9,333 nt of DNA from Actinomycetota bacterium (GTDB lineage Bacteria > Actinomycetota > Thermoleophilia > UBA2241). The notes beneath the pieces are model-generated. The model made no database searches, was not told the origin of the DNA, and saw nothing but the letters and a program-made list of their open reading frames with translations. Location: NCBI GenBank assembly GCA_003157715.1, contig PMKK01000243.1, forward strand, positions 4,859 through 14,191, written 5' to 3'. Every line of letters starts with the position of its first letter. Position 1 is the first letter of the stretch. The position numbers were made by a program, and so were the translations under genes. Below are positions 1-5,759 of this stretch, piece by piece.

Positions 1-738
1 CGCGTAGTCGATGCCGACCGCCAGCCCGAGCATGATACCCAGCACCGGGGTGACCGAGGTCATCTCGAGCACGCTCGAGAGCGACAGCGCACCGAGCGTC
101 GCGATCCCCACGCCGATGAGCGCGGTCAGGATCGGCAGCCCGGAAGCGACCAGCGTTCCCAACAGGGTAAAGAGGACGACCGCCGCGACCACCAGGCCGG
201 CGAGTTCGTGCGGACCCACGATGGCCGGTACCTTGGACGCGATGGAGGAGGAGAAGTCGGTCGAGACGCCGTCGACGGGCGCGTTCTTGAAGACGGCGAT
301 GAGCGCGCCCTTCGTGGCTGGCGTCACGGCCATCTGCGTGTGAGTGAACGTCACCATGGCGATCGCGGCGCTGCCGTCGTCGGAGACGAGCCGGATGCCG
401 GAAGCGAGATCGAGCAGGGTAGCGCCGGTCTCGACCTCCTTCGTCGCGGTCGCCAGCTTCGCGGGCGCGCGGTCGAGCTCTGCCTGCTTGGCGCGGATGG
501 TCTGCCATCCGTTGTGGATCTCGGCCTGCTTCTGCTTGACGGTGGCCCGGCCGGCGTCGATCTTGGCTTGATTCGTCTCGATTGTCGCCCGGCCGGCGTT
601 CAGCTGGCTCTGGCCCGCCACGAGCTTCGCCTTGCCGGCGTCGATCTTGGCCTGGTTCTTCGCGATCGTCGCCCTGCCGGCATCGAGCTCCCGCTGCTTC
701 GCGGCGAGCGTGGCTCTGCCGACGTCGAGCCGAGTCTG
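1..738 (-). pseudogene. Continuation of the MMPL transporter reading frame beyond the in-frame TAA (cut by window edge)
   Basis: Immediately after the TAA the same frame stays open for 246 codons to the window edge. Numbered from the ATG at 1452, residues 239-335 continue the coiled-coil repeats (for example AKNQAKIDAGKAKL, VAGQSQLNAGRATI). About 338-415 is the rest of the porter domain. Predicted membrane helices lie at about 417-437, 442-460 and from 467 on. The last residues, VGIDYA, contain the Asp-Tyr pair (D482, Y483) that serves proton relay in MMPL transporters such as MmpL3. Everything expected of a functional N-terminal half is therefore present apart from the stop. I see no good start codon with a ribosome site after the TAA. 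The options are a recent nonsense mutation, a sequencing or assembly error, or stop-codon readthrough; the sequence cannot separate them. Confidence 0.75.
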
Positions 739-1119
739 TTAGGCCGTGATCTGCGCCATGTCGGCGTCGATCTGCGCCTGTTCGGCGGCGAACTGGGCTG
801 CCGACTGGTCGTACGTGCCGTTTTGTTTCGCCTGCGCGATGGCGGCGTCGAGCTGGGCCTGCTTGGCGACCAGCTCGGCCTTCGCGGCATTGAGCTGCGC
901 CTGGCCGTGCGCGAGCTTGGTCTTCGCCGCGTCGAGCTTGGCCTGGCCGGCCGTGAGCTTGGTCTTCGCCGCGTCGAGCTGCGCCTGACCGGCCGCGAGC
1001 TTCTTCTTGGCGTGGTCGATCCTGGCCCGGCCGTGCGTGATCTGGGAGCGTGCTTTGGCAAGCTTCACCCGCCCGTCGGTGATCTGCGCGGCCTGCTTCT
1101 TGCGCTCAGCCTGTGTGGC
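448..1119 (-). repeat. 14-residue (42-bp) coiled-coil repeats within the MMPL gene
   Basis: Residues about 112-335 of the transporter consist of two-heptad, 14-residue units with the rough pattern xxGQAxLDAGxAxL. Glutamines recur exactly 14 residues apart at 156, 170, 184 and 198, and again at 225, 239, 253 and 267. One residue of phase is lost between 198 and 225, around the segment NGTYDQS, which may be a turn or stutter. At DNA level the unit is 42 bp: a 26-bp stretch starting at 913 recurs identically at 955. The helices probably extend outside the membrane, but whether they form a hairpin or reach a partner is inference. Confidence 0.8.
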
Positions 1120-1452
1120 GAAGGGGTCGAGAACGCTCTCTATGCCACTGACCTTCGAGGCCTGTACGATGCGGTCCGCGATGGCCGCCCGCTGGGCGTC
1201 GCTGATCGGCGAGCCGTCCCTGGTATGGAAGACGATCGTGCCGGTGCCGCCGGCGGCCACGGGAAAGGCAGCCTTCAGCCGATCCGTCACCCGCGCCGTC
1301 GGGGTGCCAGGGATCGTGATCTCGCCACTGAGCGAGCCACCGGCATACACGTACGCGCCGCCGGCGACAGCAAGGATCGCCAGCCACACGAGGACGACGG
1401 TCCCGCGTCGCCGGGCGGCGAACCGGCCGATCCGGTAAAGCAGCTCTGCCAT
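739..1452 (-). CDS. MMPL/RND-family transporter, N-terminal part up to an in-frame TAA
   Basis: As read, this encodes 237 residues, far shorter than an MMPL transporter (usually 700 or more). Residues 1-15 are basic and about 16-38 form the first transmembrane helix. Residues 39-110 hold the start of the porter domain (GGTGTIVFHTRDGSPIS, then IADRIVQASKVSGIESVLDP), which is typical of MMPL proteins. From about residue 112 the chain becomes a coiled coil of 14-residue repeats such as AGQAQLDAAKTKLT. It stops at TAA (739-741) inside a repeat, without a frameshift. The ATG is supported by AGGAG (1462-1466 on the opposite strand), 9 bases upstream. Members of this family use the proton gradient to export lipids, drugs or other amphiphiles across the inner membrane; the substrate here is unknown. 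A TetR gene lies 134 bp upstream on the same strand and is its likely regulator. The family call is firm; whether the gene works is uncertain because of the stop. Confidence 0.85.
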   Translation of the reverse strand: MAELLYRIGRFAARRRGTVVLVWLAILAVAGGAYVYAGGSLSGEITIPGTPTARVTDRLKAAFPVAAGGTGTIVFHTRDGSPISDAQRAAIADRIVQASKVSGIESVLDPFATQAERKKQAAQITDGRVKLAKARSQITHGRARIDHAKKKLAAGQAQLDAAKTKLTAGQAKLDAAKTKLAHGQAQLNAAKAELVAKQAQLDAAIAQAKQNGTYDQSAAQFAAEQAQIDADMAQITA

Positions 1453-1461
1453 GGTGTGAGA

Positions 1462-1466
1462 CTCCT
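1462..1466 (-). promoter_or_regulatory. Ribosome binding site of the MMPL transporter gene
   Basis: On the minus strand this reads AGGAG and ends 9 bases before the ATG at 1452. It fixes that start. The 134-bp gap back to the TetR stop shows no clear terminator, only a weak 6-bp inverted repeat (1492-1497 with 1504-1509). Co-transcription of the two genes is therefore possible. Confidence 0.65.
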
Positions 1467-1586
1467 ATGTCGTGAGGACGGCCGTTCGCGGGCGCATCCA
1501 AGCATGCGCGGCGGCGCGGCGGGGTCATGTGCGCGGGTCGCGGGGGGCGGCGGGTGGTCGGGCTCAGGCCTCGTGCGGCGGCATGA

Positions 1587-2201
1587 TCAGGGGCCCAGCT
1601 TGGTGCGCTTGAGCCCGGCGCGCAGCAGCGCGAAGCTCTCGTGGATGGAGTGCTCCGGGTCGCGCTCGCCGGGCTCGCAGGTCGCGGCGAACTCGAAGGC
1701 GGTCACGGCTGCCGCGATCGCCGCGGCGGTCACGAGGCGGGGGTAGATGTCGGCCGAGGCATCGGTGCCGGTTCTCGCGGCAACGACGTCGGTGACCATG
1801 CGGGTCACCTCGTCGAGCAGGACGGACCGCCGCTGCGCCATGATGGTGCTCGTCCAGAGCACGTCGCTCTGGATGACCAGGTCCACGGGATCGTCGACGC
1901 TGCGCGCCGCGATGCCCGCGAGCACGTGCTCGAGCGACACGAGGATCGGCTCGTCCGCGGGCCTGGCGCGCAGCTCGTCGAGGTGGACCTCGAACTGCCC
2001 CCGCCAACAGGCGACGAGCGCCTCCTCCTTGCTGCCGAAGTAGTTGTGGAAGGTCCGGACTGAGACGTTGGCAGCGTCCGCGACGTCGTCGACCGTGACG
2101 GCATCGAGGCCCCGGTCGAGAGCGAGGAGCATCACCGCCTTGCTGATGGCCGTCCGAGTCTGCACCTTCTTGCGTTCGCGAAGTCCGGTGGTCTCATTCA
2201 T
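1587..2201 (-). CDS. TetR/AcrR-family transcriptional repressor, probably of the adjacent MMPL gene
   Basis: 204 residues, a normal TetR length. The N-terminal DNA-binding domain spans about 10-60, with the helix-turn-helix at about 36-58 (TVDDVADAANVSVRTFHNYF), a good match to the family pattern. The remaining all-helical part, about 65-200, should bind a ligand and dimerise, but nothing in it identifies the ligand. The ATG at 2201 starts just before the charged stretch LRERKKVQTR that normally opens such domains; the ribosome site is weak (GCGGGT directly upstream). The gene lies upstream of the MMPL transporter on the same strand, an arrangement usual for local repressors of efflux pumps. 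A pair of AATATTGC-type half-sites lies 32-57 bp upstream of its start, as expected for autoregulation. The family call is firm; the target is inferred from position. Confidence 0.92.
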   Translation of the reverse strand: MNETTGLRERKKVQTRTAISKAVMLLALDRGLDAVTVDDVADAANVSVRTFHNYFGSKEEALVACWRGQFEVHLDELRARPADEPILVSLEHVLAGIAARSVDDPVDLVIQSDVLWTSTIMAQRRSVLLDEVTRMVTDVVAARTGTDASADIYPRLVTAAAIAAAVTAFEFAATCEPGERDPEHSIHESFALLRAGLKRTKLGP

Positions 2202-2232
2202 ACCCGCACTCTGACATAAGGTGCAGCTGTAT

Positions 2233-2260
2233 GCAATATTGCTCTGTACTGCAATATTAC
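2233..2260. promoter_or_regulatory. Candidate TetR operator: paired GCAATATT palindromes
   Basis: The block contains GCAATATTGC (2233-2242), a perfect 10-bp palindrome, and GCAATATTAC (2251-2260), which differs at one base, with starts 18 bp apart. The inner halves also form an inverted pair, AATATTGC (2235-2242) and GCAATATT (2251-2258), around an 8-bp spacer. It is an AT-rich island in GC-rich DNA, directly upstream of the TetR gene starting at 2201. Autoregulation by that TetR is the likely role. The promoter elements within it could not be placed with confidence. Confidence 0.6.
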
Positions 2261-2316
2261 GTGTGCGTCTCGGCGACAGGTCACTGGATTCTTGACGAGC
2301 GCGCCGCGAGGACTGG

Positions 2317-2946
2317 CTAGTCGAGCCCGTTTCTGATCTTGAAGCCGGCGATGATCGTCCTTACGGCCTCTTCTTGGTCGTGCGCACCGGCGACGTCGGC
2401 AAGGGCGCGCTGCGACTCGGTCTCACCGCTGGGGAGATCGTCCGCTGGGCCGAGGGCCAGCCTGGCCAGGATCCGGGTCTCGAGCAGGAGGTAGCCAGTC
2501 GCGTGGGCGTCGAGCAGGCGCTCCAACGAGGTGAGGCACTCCTCCGGAAGGCCGGCTGCGACGAACAGGCGACTGACGCGGCCCGAGTAGCTGATCAGGG
2601 CTGGATCGTCGTCGGAGGCCAGGGCCACGAGAGGGAAGGCATGCGGGTGCCGTAAAGCCATCTCGCGCAGCGATGCTCCGACGGCCACGACGCAGTCCTC
2701 CCAGCCAAGCCCGGGACGCTCACTGAGATCGACCTCGGAGAGCAGGAGCCCAAGAACGTCACTGAGCAGGCTCTCCTTGTCGGTGACGTACGGGTAGAGG
2801 TTGGTGGCCCGGACGTTCAGCTCGGCGGCCAGCTTGTGCATCGACAGGCCGGCGAGCCCGTCGCGATCGATCAACTCCAGGGCAGCCCGGGCGATGCTCT
2901 CGCGACTGAGATGGTGATGGCGCCTCGGTGTCGGACTCCTTGACAT
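2317..2946 (-). CDS. TetR-family transcriptional regulator with tetracycline-repressor-like C-terminal domain
   Basis: 209 residues from the ATG at 2946. The DNA-binding domain is at about 10-60, with the helix-turn-helix near 34-55 (LSMHKLAAELNVRATNLYPY) followed by VTDKESLLSDVL. The LY-x-x-V-x-x-K-x-x-LL run and the following segments resemble regulators with the TetR_C_1 (tetracycline repressor-like) ligand domain. An upstream in-frame ATG at 2997 would add 17 hydrophobic residues (MYAILYVV...) encoded across the palindrome cluster; I judge this unlikely. No Shine-Dalgarno is visible before 2946, but a TATCAT -10 element sits 7 bases ahead, which fits a leaderless mRNA. The gene is divergent from the C45 hydrolase gene, making that gene a candidate target besides itself. 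Its ligand is unknown. Confidence 0.9.
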   Translation of the reverse strand: MSRSPTPRRHHHLSRESIARAALELIDRDGLAGLSMHKLAAELNVRATNLYPYVTDKESLLSDVLGLLLSEVDLSERPGLGWEDCVVAVGASLREMALRHPHAFPLVALASDDDPALISYSGRVSRLFVAAGLPEECLTSLERLLDAHATGYLLLETRILARLALGPADDLPSGETESQRALADVAGAHDQEEAVRTIIAGFKIRNGLD

Positions 2947-2951
2947 GAGCT

Positions 2952-2995
2952 GTATGATACCGCGGACGAGATGTACGACGTACAGTATGGCATAC
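2952..2995. promoter_or_regulatory. Cluster of three palindromes between the divergent TetR and C45 hydrolase genes
   Basis: Three short perfect dyads occur in 44 bp: GTATGATAC (2952-2960), TGTACGACGTACA (2972-2984, arms of 6 around a central A) and GTATGGCATAC (2985-2995, arms of 5 around a central G). The last two abut. They lie between the two divergent starts at 2946 and 3107, the usual place for a TetR operator controlling both directions. Binding by the adjacent TetR is inferred from position. Confidence 0.65.
2954..2959 (-). promoter_or_regulatory. Candidate -10 element of the second TetR gene (leaderless)
   Basis: On the minus strand this reads TATCAT, five of six matches to TATAAT. 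It ends 7 bases before the ATG at 2944-2946, so transcription would start at or within a base or two of the start codon. No convincing -35 hexamer is seen. The element overlaps the GTATGATAC palindrome, so a bound repressor would cover it. Confidence 0.45.
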
Positions 2996-3093
2996 ATCGG
3001 ACGTCCCGTGCCGGACGGTTTTCCACGTCTGCACGAGCCAATCGCGAGCCAAGGGGGTCGTTTGCACTCACGGGGTCACCGTCATTATCACGA

Positions 3094-3101
3094 GGGGAGG
3101 A
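3094..3101 (+). promoter_or_regulatory. Ribosome binding site deciding the C45 hydrolase start
   Basis: GGGGAGGA sits about 6 bases before the ATG at 3107. This supports that start over the earlier in-frame ATG at 2945, which would place translation across the operator cluster and put non-hydrophobic sequence before the signal peptide. Confidence 0.8.
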
Positions 3102-3106
3102 CCAAC

Positions 3107-4762
3107 ATGACCAGGCGCAGGATCTTGCTCGTAACAGTGCTCGTCGTGTGCATTGCGGCGGCCGCGGCGGTCGCCGTGGCAGTCGCCGGATCGGGCAGCC
3201 CAGCCGCCGCGGCGACCGGTGCCGACCCGGGTGCACCGACCACCGACTTCGACGCGAACATGCAGCCGGCGAGCACGTTCCCGGTCTACTTCGTGTCTGG
3301 TAGCTCCTACGAGATGGGCTACCAGTACGGCCAGGAAGCCAAGGACCTGATCGTCCACAACGTCTGTGTGGCTCGGGCTAACGCGCTTGCCCAGTACAAG
3401 AGCTGGGATGCCGTCGTTGCCGCACTGCAGTCGGACACCAATGCCGTCGCCGCCAAGTCCCCCGAGGTGCTCCAGACCTGGCAGGGCATCGCCGACGGCG
3501 CCGGCATCTCCTACGACGAGGTGCGCGTTCTCAACGTGACGCTGCGCTCATCGTCCTGCAGCACGATGTATGCCTGGGGCAAGGCGACGAAGGAGCATGC
3601 TCTGATCGCCGGCGCCAACGCCGACGCACCCTGGCTTGCGGGCAACGTTTACGGCTGCGTGCTGATCGCCTACCCCACGAGCGGCAACGCCTATATCGAC
3701 ACGCCCGTGGCGGCCGGCTGCATGAGTGGCGGCCGCGCCATGAACTCGAAGGGCGTGCTCATCCTCGGCAGTGCTGGTCAGATGGGGCGCTCTCAGGACC
3801 GCGGACCTGGCTATCCGACGGCGCCGAACGGCTGTGTTGCCCCTGGTTATGTGATCGAGCACAGCGACACCGCGGAGCAGGCCAAAAATCTGCTTCTCAG
3901 CCTCAATCTCGGTGGGGGAACCAACTTCGACATCGCCGACACGGGCGGTCATGCCATGGTCGTCGAAGAGACGGCGGCCGCCGCAGCGGTGCGCAGGCCG
4001 GGCAACTTCGGCGAGAAAGACTACATCCTCGCCACGAACTTCTTCGAGACCGCCACGATGAAGCCGGCCAACGACGCCGACCAGAGCATTGAGGTCGACG
4101 ACTGGTACCGCTACTTCACCGAAGAGAAGCTGATCAAGCAGAGCTGGGGCCGTCTTACGGCTGGCACCCTGGCATCGATCCTCGGCTGCCATGACTACTT
4201 CGGTACGAGGAATCCGGTGACGGGGGCGGTCGACACGAGCAAGGCGCAGACCTGGCACCGCGACGCGCTCTCACTGAAGCCGGCGGCCGATCCGAAGAAC
4301 GAATGGACACCGGGCATGCGCGACATCTACTACACGCCCTGCCAGCGCACGATCTTCGAGCCGGCCACCAAGACCGAGTACATCCTGACCGGCAACGACG
4401 ATCAACTGTTCTCCGCGACCGCCAACGCGACCGGCGAGTTCTGCAAGCTGGTACTGGCCGACAACCCCAGCGGTGTGGCCTCCCAGGCCCTCTCCGATGC
4501 CCAGGTGCAGACCTGGTACGGCGCGGTTGCCCTGCACCGCGCAAGCCATCCGTCGCAGGCTCGCCTGACCGAGCTCAACGAGGCCAAGACGGCGATCGCC
4601 AAGGGCATGAACCTGCAGACCCAGGCGGGCATCGCCAGCGACGCCGCCACGGCACAGTCGCTCCTTGGCCAGGCGACCAGCTGCTTCTGCGAGGCGCAGT
4701 GCTTCGCCGAGCAGGCTCAGGGCCTGGTCTCCAATTCCGGGGCACTTCCGCCGAGCTCCTGA
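3107..4762 (+). CDS. Secreted C45-family (acyl-CoA:6-APA acyltransferase-like) Ntn hydrolase
   Basis: 551 residues. Residues 1-28 are a signal peptide or membrane anchor: RRR, then a long Ala/Val-rich hydrophobic run, with no lipobox. The mature region opens with FPVYFVSGSSYEMGYQYGQEAKDLI, the substrate-access motif (GxxYExGxxxG-like) of the C45 acyltransferase/choloylglycine-hydrolase-like group. At 148-153 SSSCST supplies the likely catalytic Cys151, which would become the N-terminal nucleophile after self-cleavage. It is followed by GANADAPW (N171, D173), matching the conserved N-x-D of the family. YILATNFFET further on fits the conserved Asn region. Relatives cleave or transfer amide-linked acyl groups; the substrate here cannot be told. 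The C-terminus is Cys-rich (CFCEAQC). It stands alone as a transcription unit, divergent from a TetR gene and closed by a strong hairpin. The family call is fairly firm, the specific reaction is not. Confidence 0.8.
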   Translation: MTRRRILLVTVLVVCIAAAAAVAVAVAGSGSPAAAATGADPGAPTTDFDANMQPASTFPVYFVSGSSYEMGYQYGQEAKDLIVHNVCVARANALAQYKSWDAVVAALQSDTNAVAAKSPEVLQTWQGIADGAGISYDEVRVLNVTLRSSSCSTMYAWGKATKEHALIAGANADAPWLAGNVYGCVLIAYPTSGNAYIDTPVAAGCMSGGRAMNSKGVLILGSAGQMGRSQDRGPGYPTAPNGCVAPGYVIEHSDTAEQAKNLLLSLNLGGGTNFDIADTGGHAMVVEETAAAAAVRRPGNFGEKDYILATNFFETATMKPANDADQSIEVDDWYRYFTEEKLIKQSWGRLTAGTLASILGCHDYFGTRNPVTGAVDTSKAQTWHRDALSLKPAADPKNEWTPGMRDIYYTPCQRTIFEPATKTEYILTGNDDQLFSATANATGEFCKLVLADNPSGVASQALSDAQVQTWYGAVALHRASHPSQARLTELNEAKTAIAKGMNLQTQAGIASDAATAQSLLGQATSCFCEAQCFAEQAQGLVSNSGALPPSS

Positions 4763-4839
4763 AGGGAGGCGAGGCGCAGTTGACTGGCGCGTTCGCCGGT
4801 AACGCCAGGGGCAAGGCCTGACCGAGCGCGTGAGCGACT

Positions 4840-4881
4840 CACCAGCGGGCACCGGATCTTCGGATCCGGTGCCCGCTGGTG
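4840..4881 (+). terminator. Perfect 19-bp hairpin with TTCG loop after the C45 hydrolase gene
   Basis: The left arm CACCAGCGGGCACCGGATC (4840-4858) is fully complementary to the right arm at 4863-4881, with TTCG as the loop. The closing pair is C-G, giving the extra-stable cUUCGg tetraloop. No T-run follows on either strand. It lies 77 bp after the stop of the C45 gene. U-tract-less terminators are common in actinobacteria, so termination is the likely role; protection of the mRNA 3' end is an alternative. Confidence 0.75.
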
Positions 4882-4941
4882 GTTGCGCGCCCCGCTCGGC
4901 CCCGCCACCAGCCCTTCCGTTCCTCGACCGCCTCAAGGTCT

Positions 4942-4951
4942 TACGTACGTA
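4942..4951. promoter_or_regulatory. Short palindrome upstream of the lipoprotein gene
   Basis: TACGTACGTA is a perfect 10-bp palindrome in the gap before the lipoprotein gene, 66 bp ahead of its start. It may be part of the promoter or an operator, but a 10-bp alternating motif can arise by chance. No convincing -35/-10 pair was found around it. Confidence 0.25.
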
Positions 4952-5017
4952 CTCCGATGAAGAGTAGTGGCCGGGTTCAAGGGGTCGTCGCGTGAGCCAT
5001 TGCGTCAGGGGGGTCTC

Positions 5018-5587
5018 ATGAGGGTCACGGTCAGGGTAGTCGTCATCGGCGTGTGCCTGTCGTTCGTGGCGCTTCTTGGGGCGTGCGGATCCAAGCCGGC
5101 CGCCACCGCGGCGTCCACGACCTCGATGTCGATAACGCCGACGATCAAGGTACAGGCCGCCGCCTACTTCAAGGCGCTGGGGCCGGTCCTCAACGCCGAT
5201 CGGGCACTCTGGGTGCGATTCGCGAAGATCCCGACCGGGCTCGACACCACCAATGCGTTCAGCCTGGTAGCGAGGATCAACAACACGTATCTGCCGGCCA
5301 TCGAGCAGATCCAGACCAGGCTCGCAGCCATCAAGCCGCCGCCTGGGTTCCACGGGGCGCACGCCCGCCTCGAGAAGGCCTGCGCCGTTCAGAGCGACCT
5401 CCTCTACTTCCTGCAGGACTCCATCCAGCGCATGCTCTACACCCGCACGGCGGACCCGAGCTTCTCGGCCAAGGCCGACCGGCACATGGCCCAGTTCAAG
5501 AAGGCCCTCCGCGAGTACGGGATCGCCGTCCGCGCCGCGGCCAAGCGCTCGGGCGTCAAAGTCCCGGCGCGGTTCACCGTGTCCTGA
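5018..5587 (+). CDS. Putative lipoprotein of unknown function
   Basis: 189 residues from the ATG at 5018. The start is preceded by AGGGGGG (5007-5013) and gives a well-formed lipoprotein signal: MRVTVR, a hydrophobic core, and the lipobox LGAC with lipidated Cys23. An earlier in-frame ATG at 4967 would add 17 residues ahead of the signal and lacks a ribosome site. After a Ser/Thr/Ala linker (about 24-45) the mature part looks mostly helical. It contains the motif IKPPPGFHGAHARLEKAC near the middle, a Pro-Pro then His pattern seen in several small uncharacterised actinobacterial lipoproteins. I do not recognise the family. It should sit on the outer face of the cytoplasmic membrane. It is flanked by hairpins on both sides and looks monocistronic; no link to a neighbouring gene is evident. 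Confidence 0.85.
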   Translation: MRVTVRVVVIGVCLSFVALLGACGSKPAATAASTTSMSITPTIKVQAAAYFKALGPVLNADRALWVRFAKIPTGLDTTNAFSLVARINNTYLPAIEQIQTRLAAIKPPPGFHGAHARLEKACAVQSDLLYFLQDSIQRMLYTRTADPSFSAKADRHMAQFKKALREYGIAVRAAAKRSGVKVPARFTVS

Positions 5588-5621
5588 ATCACCGCCCTGC
5601 CTCGTGATGCCCTCGCCGGTG

Positions 5622-5647
5622 GCCTCGCCTCGCGGTAGAGGAGAGGC
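5622..5647 (+). terminator. Candidate terminator hairpin after the lipoprotein gene
   Basis: GCCTCGCCTC (5622-5631) pairs with GAGGAGAGGC (5638-5647) through nine base pairs and one mismatch, with a 6-base loop. It begins 35 bp after the lipoprotein stop and is followed by TTGT, so there is only a token T-tail. It probably separates the lipoprotein from the next gene. Confidence 0.45.
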
Positions 5648-5746
5648 TTGTCACGCCGATGCAACGCCGACGAGACGCGCACTCACGGTAAGCTCTGGCG
5701 CGAGGGGCTGGACGGCTCAGCACGGTTCGCAGCAACGCCGTCACAC

Positions 5747-5752
5747 GGAGGA
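5747..5752 (+). promoter_or_regulatory. Ribosome binding site pointing to a TTG start
   Basis: GGAGGA lies 8 bases (counted from GGAGG) before an in-frame TTG at 5760-5762. The in-frame ATG at 5796 has no comparable site. TTG is therefore the better start for the metallo-beta-lactamase-fold gene, adding 12 residues. Confidence 0.6.
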
Positions 5753-5759
5753 AGCACGG

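Noticed and set aside
208..1746. A 512-codon plus-strand open frame opposite the MMPL and TetR genes
   Set aside because: It is antisense to genes with clear domains, is made of low-complexity Leu/Gly/Arg repeats mirroring the coiled-coil repeats, and has no ribosome site or known domain.
2945..3106. A 54-residue N-terminal extension of the C45 hydrolase
   Set aside because: It would be translated across the operator cluster and precedes a proper signal peptide and strong ribosome site at 3094-3101.
4780..4808. TTGACT as a -35 box just after the C45 gene
   Set aside because: No -10 box occurs at 16-18 bp, and a strong hairpin lies immediately downstream.
4271..5485. A 404-codon minus-strand open frame across the C45 and lipoprotein genes
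   Set aside because: It spans two well-supported plus-strand genes and the hairpin between them. Its composition is Arg/Gly-rich, typical of antisense frames in GC-rich DNA.
5715..5732. A third copy of the response-regulator site before the MBL-fold gene (TTCGCAG at 5726)
   Set aside because: Only one of the three elements is present; nothing resembling TTCACAG occurs 11 bp upstream.
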